From Pseudomonas kribbensis (GTDB lineage: Bacteria > Pseudomonadota > Gammaproteobacteria > Pseudomonadales > Pseudomonadaceae), in the NCBI RefSeq assembly GCF_003352185.1, contig NZ_CP029608.1, positions 1,798,001 to 1,862,000 on the forward strand: a DNA stretch of 64,000 nt, read 5' to 3'. The notes under the pieces were generated by a model that saw only the letters and a list, made by a program, of their open reading frames with translations, searched no databases and was not told where the DNA came from. Shown here one piece after another: positions 35,602 to 43,298 of the stretch. The translations under genes and the position numbers were made by a program. How positions within the stretch are numbered: position 1 is the first letter of the stretch; every line of letters begins with the position of its first letter.

Positions 35602-36882
35602 TTATGTGAACGTCATTTGCTTGGTGAATCGAGTCCAGCTCCCAAGCGCCGCAATATCGAACGTCACAACCACTGTTTCCCGGGCCGTGTTTACCACGTC
35701 AAACACGCAATCGTAGGTGGGTGGGGGGAGGGCGATATTCGCTACCTGAGTTCCGGAAGCAAGGATGCGAGCGCTGCCGGATACTTGAACTCGAAGCGTT
35801 ATAGGCTGATCGATGACTGATGTATCGTAGGTGACGCGGTTGGGTGACGTGCCATCGGCCGCAGCGCCCGAAGCTGCTTTCGCTCTCAAACTCGCCGTTC
35901 CAGATACTGCGTCTGCCGGAAAAGACCCAGAAAAAACCATTGATCCCGTCGTCCCTGGACCTGTGTTGTATGTAGCCGTAATGTTAACTGTTTGCGCTGT
36001 CGTGTTTGAGATCGGCTGAATCGAGCGCCCTTGCGAGTCCAGCTTGATAACGATCTGGTTGGATGCATTCGTGAATTGCGCATTTCCGGAAACATTGACG
36101 GTCACTTGTCTGTTTGGCTCCCCGTTTATGGTGACGGAGTTCGTCGCTCGCGTGTATCGCCAGTCGTATGGCAGTGCCTGTCCCGCCAACCCGCCTGAAG
36201 ATATATAAAGGGTAGGTGCTGGCAGAGTTTGTTCGCCTATCTGTACCCTCAACACCTTCGAAAACATCAATCGCTCACCACTACCCGATTTGTATACGGT
36301 GTAATTGATCAAGGCATAGGCGCGGCGATTAGTGGCTAGCCAATCGGAAGAAAGGGGGAAAGTCGGGGTGACACCTGCCTGAACCGGTCTCTCATCACTT
36401 TGCCAGGTCGTGTTGGCTACCGCGCGAATGCGCACCGTGTAGCCGGTTGTCATGCCTGCATAGTTCACGCTAAGGGTTTTCTGGTCGCTCGATAGCGTTG
36501 GCGGCAGTAAATCGAATGGCTGAGGAAGGACGTGCAACAACAAGTTTCTGGAGGGGATCAGTGCAGTGCCCGGCGCGGTTCGCACCGTATAGTTGATTTT
36601 TGCGGTGTGGCCAATGCTATCGATCGCCTCCAAACGCGGAATGCGGATGTCGATGGTGCCTGGTGTTCCTACCGTGATGACCTCCGAGTGGTGGGTGTGC
36701 CGTGGATTTTCCCAGGTGATACGAACCGTGTGACCGCGTGCCATGCCGGTGTATTGCGGGACTTGAACGGTGACATGATCGGCGGAATAGAAGTCTTTGA
36801 TGTCAAGTTTGTCGCCAGCTGGACCGTGTGCCTCCCGTACTTTTGGTGCTGCTGGATCTGTCACTGCACTGGTTGAAGTCAT
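35602..36882 (-). CDS. Tandem Ig-like repeat protein, function unknown
   Basis: A 426-residue protein of beta-sandwich character. Two similar repeats of about 95 residues are visible at roughly residues 28-118 and 119-215: compare VTVQVPQYTGMARGHTVRITWEN with LSVNYAGMTTGYTVRIRAVAN, and AKINYTVRT with ALINYTVYK. Two more divergent beta domains follow (INGEPNRQVTVNVSGNAQFT and IDQPITLRVQVSGSARI). The composition is rich in Thr, Val and Ser, with only one Cys, and there is no signal peptide, membrane helix or sorting signal. Such Ig-like proteins in pseudomonads often accompany adhesin or toxin loci, but no partner is seen here. The ATG is preceded by GGAGC. It lies inside the flhB-flhA interval and is clearly not flagellar. 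Confidence 0.75.
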   Translation of the reverse strand: MTSTSAVTDPAAPKVREAHGPAGDKLDIKDFYSADHVTVQVPQYTGMARGHTVRITWENPRHTHHSEVITVGTPGTIDIRIPRLEAIDSIGHTAKINYTVRTAPGTALIPSRNLLLHVLPQPFDLLPPTLSSDQKTLSVNYAGMTTGYTVRIRAVANTTWQSDERPVQAGVTPTFPLSSDWLATNRRAYALINYTVYKSGSGERLMFSKVLRVQIGEQTLPAPTLYISSGGLAGQALPYDWRYTRATNSVTINGEPNRQVTVNVSGNAQFTNASNQIVIKLDSQGRSIQPISNTTAQTVNITATYNTGPGTTGSMVFSGSFPADAVSGTASLRAKAASGAAADGTSPNRVTYDTSVIDQPITLRVQVSGSARILASGTQVANIALPPPTYDCVFDVVNTARETVVVTFDIAALGSWTRFTKQMTFT

Positions 36883-36948
36883 GGCATTTGCTCCGACGTT
36901 TGGGTATTCGCTTTGGACGCTTCATCTGATGTCATGAGCGCAAATCAT

Positions 36949-36972
36949 GCGACTGTCAGATCTGACAGTCGC
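36949..36972. promoter_or_regulatory. Perfect 24-bp palindrome in a divergent intergenic region (candidate operator)
   Basis: The half-site GCGACTGTCAGA (36949-36960) is followed at once by its exact reverse complement (36961-36972). It lies 66 bases upstream of the Ig-like gene (minus strand) and 5 bases upstream of the plus-strand ORF at 36978. The lack of a loop and of a T run argues for a dimeric protein binding site rather than a terminator. Confidence 0.6.
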
Positions 36973-36977
36973 GACGA

Positions 36978-37403
36978 ATGGTCGCTTGCCATTTTCGTAG
37001 TCGGGATCGGTTGTTCGCCGTCTTTACCGACCCTGTTGATTACATGGACCAGTGGGCGAGTGATGCTGGGCCCGTAGAGCGACGGTATGGAAAACCCTCG
37101 TTCACGGTGGTCGGCAACCAGTTGCGCATCACGACGCGACAGTACTTTCGGCTGGACGCGGGGGCTACTCCGATCGAAATAAGTGATCTGCCATTCGTCC
37201 GTTTCGAATGGGCCTTGAATCTGATGGAAGGTCATGCGAAATCCACTGATGTCGCGCCTGTCACCATCGTGGTGCTGATGTATACGGAGGAGGACTTTGT
37301 CGATGTCGGTGGTCACAGCGTGTTCAGGGGTACGCGCTATCTGGATAATGCAGCCCTCTCTTTCGGTCCGATCACACCAGCGCACATTCTGGTAGCCAGT
37401 TGA
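36978..37403 (+). CDS. Hypothetical protein, possibly a decayed fragment
   Basis: A 141-residue frame. It has protein-like content (FAVFTDPVDYMDQWASDAGP, FTVVGNQLRITTRQYFRL, APVTIVVLMYTEEDFVDVGG) and no domain I recognise. In-frame stops lie just upstream (36963), so it cannot extend to the left; ATG 36978 has no clear ribosome site and ATG 37044 is an alternative. The opposite strand also has an open frame (37385-36945), but its composition is less protein-like. It may be the remnant of a longer gene. It ends 176 bases before flhA. Confidence 0.45.
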   Translation: MVACHFRSRDRLFAVFTDPVDYMDQWASDAGPVERRYGKPSFTVVGNQLRITTRQYFRLDAGATPIEISDLPFVRFEWALNLMEGHAKSTDVAPVTIVVLMYTEEDFVDVGGHSVFRGTRYLDNAALSFGPITPAHILVAS

Positions 37404-37502
37404 ATGTCGAGGTTCCTCCTCATTGAAGATCGCTGCATAGGGGCGTGCGCGCCGCCCATTTGTGCATTCATCACAATCTCTATTTCCCGCCTTGGCAAAA
37501 GT

Positions 37503-37518
37503 TGGAAGGCTTCTTGCA
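37503..37518 (+). promoter_or_regulatory. Sigma-54 promoter of flhA
   Basis: TGGAAGGCTTCTTGCA: GG 37504 and GC 37516 with exact 10-base spacing and TTGCA at -12. The GC is 64 bases before the flhA start, as at fliE. It restores expression of flhA after the accessory insertion. Confidence 0.8.
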
Positions 37519-37579
37519 GTAGCCGCCGTGCGCCCGCTCTGGGCGTCAAAAGTTTGCTTTAAAGGAACGGGGAAAACCG

Positions 37580-39709
37580 GTGGATCGCTCTCAGTTAATC
37601 AACAGTGCCCGCTCGAACATTGCCGACCTCAGTCGGGGCAATCTGGGTGTGCCGCTGTTGCTGCTGGTCATGCTGGCGATGATGATGTTGCCGGTGCCGC
37701 CGTTCCTGCTCGACGTGTTCTTCACCTTCAACATTGCCCTGTCCATCGTCGTGCTGCTGGTCTGCGTGTACGCCTTGCGGCCGCTGGATTTTGCGGTTTT
37801 CCCGACGATCCTGCTGGTGGCGACGTTGTTGCGATTGGCGCTGAACGTGGCGTCGACGCGGGTGGTGATGCTCCACGGTCAGGACGGCCACGCCGCTGCC
37901 GGTAAGGTGATCCAGGCCTTCGGTGAGGTGGTGATCGGCGGTAACTACGTGGTCGGTATCGTGGTCTTCGCGATCTTGATGATCATCAACTTCGTGGTGG
38001 TGACCAAGGGTGCGGGGCGTATTTCCGAGGTGAGCGCGCGCTTCACCCTCGACGCGATGCCCGGCAAACAAATGGCCATCGACGCCGACCTCAACGCCGG
38101 CCTGATCGACCAGACCCAGGCCAAGGCCCGCCGTCAGGAAGTGGCCCAGGAAGCAGAGTTCTACGGTTCGATGGACGGTGCCAGCAAGTTCGTCCGCGGT
38201 GATGCCATCGCCGGCCTGCTGATTCTGTTCATCAACCTGATCGGCGGCATGGCGGTCGGTATCTTCCAGCACAACATGTCCTTCGCTGACGCCGGCAAGG
38301 TTTACGCCTTGCTGACCATCGGTGACGGTTTAGTGGCGCAATTGCCATCACTGTTGTTATCTACAGCTGCAGCGATCATGGTGACCCGTGCTTCCGGTTC
38401 GGAAGACATGGGCAAGCAGATCAATCGCCAGATGTTCGCCTCGCCGAAAGCGTTGGCGGTGGCGGCCGGTCTGATGGCGGTCATGGGCCTGGTGCCGGGC
38501 ATGCCGCATTTCTCGTTCCTGACCATGGCCGCACTGGCTGCCGGTGGTGCTTACCTGTTCTGGAAGAAGCAGAACGTGGCCAAGGTGCAGGCGCTGGAAG
38601 AGGTCAAGCGTCAGCAGGAGCTGCTGCCGTCGCCGGCCCGCGCCATGGAAACCAAGGAGTTGGGCTGGGACGACGTGACGCCCATCGACATGATCGGTCT
38701 GGAAGTCGGCTATCGCCTGATCCCGCTGGTGGACCGCAACCAGGGCGGCCAGTTGCTGGCGCGGATCAAGGGCGTGCGCAAGAAGCTCTCGCAGGATCTG
38801 GGCTTCCTGATGCCGACCGTACACATCCGCGACAACCTCGACCTGGCGCCGAGCGCCTATCGCCTGACCCTGATGGGCGTGATCCTGGCCGAGGCCGAGA
38901 TCTACCCGGATCGCGAACTGGCGATCAACCCGGGGCAGGTCTACGGCACGCTCAACGGCATCACCGCCAAAGATCCGGCTTTCGGCCTGGAGGCGGTGTG
39001 GATCGAAGTCAGCCAGCGCGCCCAGGCGCAATCGCTCGGTTACACCGTGGTGGACGCCAGTACCGTGGTCGCCACCCACTTGAACCAGATTCTGTACAAG
39101 CACTCCAGCGAGCTGATCGGCCACGAAGAAGTGCAGCAACTCATGCAATTGCTGGCCAAGAGCTCGCCGAAACTGGCGGAAGAGCTGGTGCCGGGTGTGG
39201 TCACGTTGTCGCAGCTGCTGAAAGTGTTGCAGGCGCTGCTGGCCGAACACGTGCCGGTGCGCGACATCCGCAGCATTGCCGAAGCCATCGCCAACAATGC
39301 CGCCAAGAGTCAAGATACCGCCGCTTTGGTGGCCGCTGTGCGGGTTGGCGTATCCCGTGCAATCGTCCAAAGCATTGTAGGGACTGAGTCCGAGCTGCCA
39401 GTCATCACGCTGGAGCCAAGGTTGGAACAAATATTGCTCAATAGTCTGCAGAAGGCAGGACAAGGCTCGGAAGAGGGCGTTCTGCTGGAGCCAAGCATGG
39501 CCGAGAAGCTGCAACGTTCGCTCATCGAAGCGGCGCAGCGTCAGGAAATGCAAGGTCAGCCGGTGATCCTGTTGGTAGCAGGCCCGGTTCGCGCGATGCT
39601 CTCGCGCTTTGGTCGCCTGGCAGTTCCCGGACTGCATGTGCTGGCCTACCAGGAAATTCCGGACAACAAGCAAGTGACCATCGTTGCGACAGTAGGGCCC
39701 AACGGCTGA
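37580..39709 (+). CDS. flhA: Flagellar export gate protein FlhA
   Basis: Nonameric export gate protein; its cytoplasmic ring binds chaperone-substrate complexes. The 709-residue protein has a membrane part of about eight helices (residues 20-330) with the FHIPEP-family signature in LLRLALNVASTRVVML and the cytoplasmic loop GRISEVSARFTLDAMPGKQM. The C-terminal domain (from about 350) shows LGWDDVTPIDMIGLEVGYRL and VHIRDNLDLAPSAYRL. The start is GTG 37580 behind GGAACGGGG. It heads the flhA-flhF-fleN-fliA group and lies 11 bases before flhF. Confidence 0.98.
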   Translation: MDRSQLINSARSNIADLSRGNLGVPLLLLVMLAMMMLPVPPFLLDVFFTFNIALSIVVLLVCVYALRPLDFAVFPTILLVATLLRLALNVASTRVVMLHGQDGHAAAGKVIQAFGEVVIGGNYVVGIVVFAILMIINFVVVTKGAGRISEVSARFTLDAMPGKQMAIDADLNAGLIDQTQAKARRQEVAQEAEFYGSMDGASKFVRGDAIAGLLILFINLIGGMAVGIFQHNMSFADAGKVYALLTIGDGLVAQLPSLLLSTAAAIMVTRASGSEDMGKQINRQMFASPKALAVAAGLMAVMGLVPGMPHFSFLTMAALAAGGAYLFWKKQNVAKVQALEEVKRQQELLPSPARAMETKELGWDDVTPIDMIGLEVGYRLIPLVDRNQGGQLLARIKGVRKKLSQDLGFLMPTVHIRDNLDLAPSAYRLTLMGVILAEAEIYPDRELAINPGQVYGTLNGITAKDPAFGLEAVWIEVSQRAQAQSLGYTVVDASTVVATHLNQILYKHSSELIGHEEVQQLMQLLAKSSPKLAEELVPGVVTLSQLLKVLQALLAEHVPVRDIRSIAEAIANNAAKSQDTAALVAAVRVGVSRAIVQSIVGTESELPVITLEPRLEQILLNSLQKAGQGSEEGVLLEPSMAEKLQRSLIEAAQRQEMQGQPVILLVAGPVRAMLSRFGRLAVPGLHVLAYQEIPDNKQVTIVATVGPNG

Positions 39710-39720
39710 GGTAGTGGTTT

Positions 39721-41061
39721 ATGCAAGTTAAGCGTTTTTTCGCCGCCGATATGCGTCAGGCCATGAAGCTGGTTCGTGATGAGCTGGGCGCTGATGCCGC
39801 CATCATTGGCAACCGCCGCATTGCCGGCGGCGTCGAGCTGACGGCGGCGCTGGATTACAAACTGTCGGCGCTGGCGCCACGGGTTCCGAACATGGAACTC
39901 GAAGACGAGCTGCGCAAGACCCAGTCGCGCATCGTCACTGCCCAGGCCGAACTGAGCATGCGTGGTGAGGCCGACGGCAACACCAATCGCCAGTTGTTCT
40001 CCGGTCTGCCATTGACCGCCGGCCTGCCGCTGACAGCAGCCGAGCCTCTGACAGAACCGACGTACGCCGCACCGGCCCGTCCAGCCCCGGCACCTGCGCC
40101 GGCTGCCGCTGGCGTCGATCCGCGTGCGCTGGATTCGATGCGTTTCGAACTCAACAGCCTGCGCGAGCTGATGGAAGTGCAGCTCGGCACCCTGGCCTGG
40201 AATCAGCTGCAAGGCAGCCGTCCGGCTCAGGCCAATCTGTATCGTCGTCTGCAACGCATCGGTCTGTCCGGTCCGTTGTCCCGCGACCTGCTGGCGCTGA
40301 CCAGCGATATCGAAGAACCTCGTCAGGCCTGGCGCATGCTGCTCGCGCACCTGGCGCGGATGATCGCCACACCGGAAGTCGAGCCGCTGGAAGAGGGCGG
40401 TGTGATTGCCATGGTCGGCCCGGCCGGCATGGGCAAGACCACCACCCTGGCCAAACTGGCTGCCCGTTACGTACTCAAGTACGGCGCGCAGAACATTGCG
40501 CTGGTGAGCATGGACAGTTTCCGCATCGGCGCTCAGGAACAGTTGAAAACCCTGGGCCGGATCCTCAATGTGTCGGTGACCCACGTCGACCCGGGCCAGT
40601 CCCTAGTGCAGGCGCTGGATCCACTGCTGCGCAAACGCGTGGTGCTGATTGATACCGCCGGCCTGCAGGCCAGCGATCCGGCACTGCGCATGCAACTGGA
40701 AAGTCTGGCCGGTCGTGGCATTCGGTCGAAAAATTATCTGGTGCTGGCAACCACCAGCCAGAAACAGGTTCTAACCGCCGCTTATCACAGTTACAAGCGT
40801 TGCGGGCTCGCCGGGTGCATCCTGACTAAACTGGATGAGACGGCCAGCCTTGGCGAAGTGCTGAGCCTGGCGATCAGTCATGAACTGCCGGTCGCCTACC
40901 TGACCGACGGCCCACGGATTCCGGATGATCTGCATCTGCCGCGCCGTCATCAGTTGGTCAGCCGCGCCGTCAGCGTGCAAATGCAGGAAGAACCCAGCGA
41001 AGAAGCCATGGCTGACATGTTCGCTGATATCTACCACAGCCCGACCAAGCAGGTTGGCTGA
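39721..41061 (+). CDS. flhF: Flagellar GTPase FlhF
   Basis: SRP-like GTPase that places the single flagellum, or tuft, at the cell pole. The 446-residue protein starts MQVKRFFAADMRQAMKLVRDELG and has a Pro/Ala-rich linker (about residues 100-140). The NG domain follows: the P-loop is VGPAGMGKTTTLAKLAARY, then VSMDSFRIGAQEQLKTLGRI, VLIDTAGLQ and the guanine-specificity ILTKLDETASLGE. Length is normal for Pseudomonas. It is followed by a possible 35-codon frame and then fleN, its antagonist in flagellar number control. Confidence 0.97.
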   Translation: MQVKRFFAADMRQAMKLVRDELGADAAIIGNRRIAGGVELTAALDYKLSALAPRVPNMELEDELRKTQSRIVTAQAELSMRGEADGNTNRQLFSGLPLTAGLPLTAAEPLTEPTYAAPARPAPAPAPAAAGVDPRALDSMRFELNSLRELMEVQLGTLAWNQLQGSRPAQANLYRRLQRIGLSGPLSRDLLALTSDIEEPRQAWRMLLAHLARMIATPEVEPLEEGGVIAMVGPAGMGKTTTLAKLAARYVLKYGAQNIALVSMDSFRIGAQEQLKTLGRILNVSVTHVDPGQSLVQALDPLLRKRVVLIDTAGLQASDPALRMQLESLAGRGIRSKNYLVLATTSQKQVLTAAYHSYKRCGLAGCILTKLDETASLGEVLSLAISHELPVAYLTDGPRIPDDLHLPRRHQLVSRAVSVQMQEEPSEEAMADMFADIYHSPTKQVG

Positions 41062-41065
41062 GGTA

Positions 41066-41173
41066 ATGAACAGTTTTTGTACCTACATCGATGGTCTGCC
41101 ACGCATTGTTCCGGTTGTGAACGCGCAGCCAGTAATGTGGCCTCCGTCTATGCAAGACAAGGTAAAGAAATAA
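41066..41173 (+). CDS. Possible small protein (35 residues) between flhF and fleN
   Basis: ATG 41066 stands 4 bases after the flhF stop, behind GGCTGAGGTA, and the frame runs to a TAA that ends one base before the fleN ATG (TAACATG). The peptide begins MNSFCTYIDGLPRIVPVVNA and ends SMQDKVKK. It fills the whole gap, and the sequence that would serve as the fleN ribosome site lies in its last codons, so it could couple fleN translation to flhF. There is no known domain. It may instead be just an untranslated spacer. Confidence 0.4.
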   Translation: MNSFCTYIDGLPRIVPVVNAQPVMWPPSMQDKVKK

Positions 41174-41174
41174 C

Positions 41175-42005
41175 ATGGGCAGCATGCATCCCGTACAGGT
41201 GATCGCGGTGACCGGCGGCAAAGGTGGCGTCGGCAAGACTAACGTGTCAGTGAACTTGTCCCTGGCGCTGGCAGAGCTTGGCCGTCGGGTCATGCTGCTG
41301 GATGCCGACCTGGGTCTGGCGAACGTCGACGTTCTGCTGGGCCTGACGCCCAAACGTACTTTGGCCGATGTGATCGAGGGCCGCTGCGAGCTGCGCGACG
41401 TGCTGTTGCAAGGTCCCGGCGGGATCCGCATCGTGCCGGCCGCTTCCGGCACGCAAAGCATGGTTCACCTGAGCCCGGCCCAGCATGCCGGTCTGATTCA
41501 GGCGTTCAGCGACATCGGCGACAATCTCGACGTACTCGTGATCGACACCGCTGCGGGTATTGGTGACTCGGTAGTCAGTTTTGTTCGCGCTGCGCAAGAA
41601 GTGTTGCTGGTGGTCTGCGACGAGCCGACCTCGATCACCGACGCCTACGCGCTGATCAAGCTGCTCAACCGTGATTACGGCATGAACCGCTTCCGCGTCC
41701 TGGCCAACATGGCCCAGAGCCCGCAGGAAGGTCGCAACCTATTCGCGAAGTTGACCAAGGTCACGGATCGCTTCCTCGACGTCGCCTTACAATACGTCGG
41801 TGCGGTGCCTTACGACGAAAGCGTGCGCAAGGCGGTGCAGAAGCAGCGTGCGGTCTATGAAGCCTTCCCGCGTTCCAAGTGCGCACTGGCATTCAAGGCG
41901 ATCGCGCAAAAGGTCGACACCTGGCCGCTGCCCGCCAACCCGCGCGGCCATCTCGAATTTTTCGTCGAGCGCCTCGTGCAGCAAACGGCAGGACCTGTGC
42001 TATGA
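41175..42005 (+). CDS. fleN: Flagellar number regulator FleN (FlhG, MinD-like ATPase)
   Basis: Antiactivator of FleQ that keeps flagellar number at the wild-type level. The 276-residue MinD/ParA-type ATPase has the deviant Walker A KGGVGKTNVSVNL (residues 14-26), the switch region LLDADLGLANVDVLLG and VLVIDTAAGIGDSVVSF, and the C-terminal part found in FlhG proteins. The stop overlaps the fliA ATG by 4 bases (ATGA). It opposes FlhF and also modulates c-di-GMP-dependent FleQ control. Confidence 0.97.
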   Translation: MGSMHPVQVIAVTGGKGGVGKTNVSVNLSLALAELGRRVMLLDADLGLANVDVLLGLTPKRTLADVIEGRCELRDVLLQGPGGIRIVPAASGTQSMVHLSPAQHAGLIQAFSDIGDNLDVLVIDTAAGIGDSVVSFVRAAQEVLLVVCDEPTSITDAYALIKLLNRDYGMNRFRVLANMAQSPQEGRNLFAKLTKVTDRFLDVALQYVGAVPYDESVRKAVQKQRAVYEAFPRSKCALAFKAIAQKVDTWPLPANPRGHLEFFVERLVQQTAGPVL

Positions 42006-42742
42006 CCGCCAGCGGTATGAACCTTTACAAAAAGTCGGCGCGTGACGCGCAGTACGAGCTCATCGAGCGTTACGCGCCACTGGTCAAACGCATCGCCTAC
42101 CACTTGCTGGCGCGGTTGCCGGCCAGTGTGCAGGTCGAAGACCTGATCCAGGCCGGGATGATCGGCCTGCTCGAAGTCTCGACCAAATACGACGCCAGCA
42201 AGGGCGCCAGTTTCGAAACGTACGCGGGCATCCGGATCCGCGGCGCCATGCTCGATGAAGTACGCAAGGGGGACTGGGCACCGCGCTCGGTTCACCGCAA
42301 TACCCGTATGGTCAGCGACGCGATTCGCTCGATTGAAGCTAAAACCGGCCGTGACGCTAAAGATCACGAGGTTGCGGCCGAACTCCAGTTGAGTCTCGAC
42401 GATTACTACGGGATTTTGAACGACACCCTGGGCAGCCGACTGTTCAGTTTCGACGACCTGTTGCAGGACGGCGAACACGAAGGGCTGCACGAGGATGGCG
42501 CCAGTGCTCATCTTGAGCCGTCACGCGATCTGGAAGATGAACGCTTCCAGGCGGCGCTGGCGGACGCGATTGCCAATTTGCCGGAGCGTGAGCGACTGGT
42601 GTTGGCGCTGTACTACGACGAAGAACTGAACCTCAAGGAAATCGGTGAAGTCCTTGGCGTCAGTGAATCGCGGGTCAGCCAGTTACACAGCCAGTGCGCG
42701 GCCCGCTTGCGGGGGCGTTTGGGGGAGTGGCGAGCGCGCTGA
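42002..42742 (+). CDS. fliA: RNA polymerase sigma-28 factor FliA
   Basis: Sigma factor for flagellin and other late genes. The 246-residue protein has region 2 (YAPLVKRIAYHLLARLPASV, VEDLIQAGMIGLLEVSTKYD, SFETYAGIRIRGAMLDEVRK), region 3 (ITEAKT-like KTGRDAKDHEVAAELQ) and region 4 with its HTH (LPERERLVLALYYDEELNLK, EIGEVLGVSESRVSQLHSQC). The start ATG 42002 overlaps the fleN stop; the frame stays open further upstream inside fleN, but that reading has no FliA homology. Its targets in this window are the promoters at fliC and fliS. Confidence 0.98.
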   Translation: MTASGMNLYKKSARDAQYELIERYAPLVKRIAYHLLARLPASVQVEDLIQAGMIGLLEVSTKYDASKGASFETYAGIRIRGAMLDEVRKGDWAPRSVHRNTRMVSDAIRSIEAKTGRDAKDHEVAAELQLSLDDYYGILNDTLGSRLFSFDDLLQDGEHEGLHEDGASAHLEPSRDLEDERFQAALADAIANLPERERLVLALYYDEELNLKEIGEVLGVSESRVSQLHSQCAARLRGRLGEWRAR

Positions 42743-42786
42743 AGGCAGTGTGGGGACACTGCGAACGAGGCTGGTGCGGTGGTGAA

Positions 42787-42802
42787 CGGCACCGGTCTTG
42801 CT
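42787..42802 (+). promoter_or_regulatory. Sigma-54-like promoter upstream of cheY
   Basis: CGGCACCGGTCTTGCT: GG 42788 and GC 42800 with exact 10-base spacing and TTGCT at -12. It is 97 bases before the cheY start. Confidence 0.65.
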
Positions 42803-42853
42803 CTGTTGTGCTCCAGACAGTCATCGAGTGCTTTGCCGGATTGATTGAAATGG

Positions 42854-42877
42854 CGCGTCCAGGTGCTGGACGCGTTT
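42854..42877 (+). terminator. Hairpin between fliA and cheY (weak terminator or leader structure)
   Basis: CGCGTCCAG (42854-42862) pairs exactly with CTGGACGCG (42866-42874) around a GTG loop, followed by only TTT. It lies downstream of the sigma-54-like site, so it would be in the leader of a transcript starting there. Confidence 0.45.
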
Positions 42878-42897
42878 AAGACTGCTTGGAGGTCGAA

Positions 42898-43281
42898 TTG
42901 AACAAAGACATGAAAATCCTCATCGTTGATGACTTCTCAACGATGCGGCGGATCATCAAGAACCTGTTGCGTGACCTCGGGTTCACCAACACCGTTGAAG
43001 CCGACGATGGCACCACCGCCATTCCGGTGCTCAACAGCGGCAGCATCGACTTTCTGGTGACCGACTGGAACATGCCCGGCATGACCGGTATCGACCTGCT
43101 GCGTCACGTGCGCGCCGATGAAAAACTCAAGCACCTGCCGGTGCTGATGGTGACCGCTGAAGCCAAGCGCGAGCAGATCATCGAAGCGGCCCAGGCCGGC
43201 GTTAACGGCTACGTGGTCAAACCTTTCACGGCTCAGGCGCTGAAAGAAAAAATCGAGAAGATTTTCGAACGCATCGGCTGA
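42898..43281 (+). CDS. cheY: Chemotaxis response regulator CheY
   Basis: Phosphorylated by CheA and binds FliM to change motor rotation. The 127-residue receiver protein has the acid pocket [10 protein letters not shown], phosphorylated Asp56 in [12 protein letters not shown], and the switch residues [10 protein letters not shown] and [12 protein letters not shown] chose the TTG at 42898 because GGAGGT lies 4 bases ahead; ATG 42910 (MKILIVDD) is the usual family start but would be 16 bases from that site. It is first of the cheYZAB-motCD string. Confidence 0.97.
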   Translation: MNKDMKILIVDDFSTMRRIIKNLLRDLGFTNTVEADDGTTAIPVLNSGSIDFLVTDWNMPGMTGIDLLRHVRADEKLKHLPVLMVTAEAKREQIIEAAQAGVNGYVVKPFTAQALKEKIEKIFERIG

Positions 43282-43298
43282 TGACGCGCGGGGGAGCT

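Noticed and set aside
36945..37385. Minus-strand 146-codon frame opposite the orphan ORF
   Set aside because: Its composition (many Arg, His, Asp, no hydrophobic pattern) is less protein-like than the plus frame and it has no good ribosome site.
34572..37500. Integrase, tRNA or direct-repeat evidence for a genomic island between flhB and flhA
   Set aside because: No integrase, transposase, tRNA gene or flanking direct repeats were seen; only the foreign gene content and composition support insertion.
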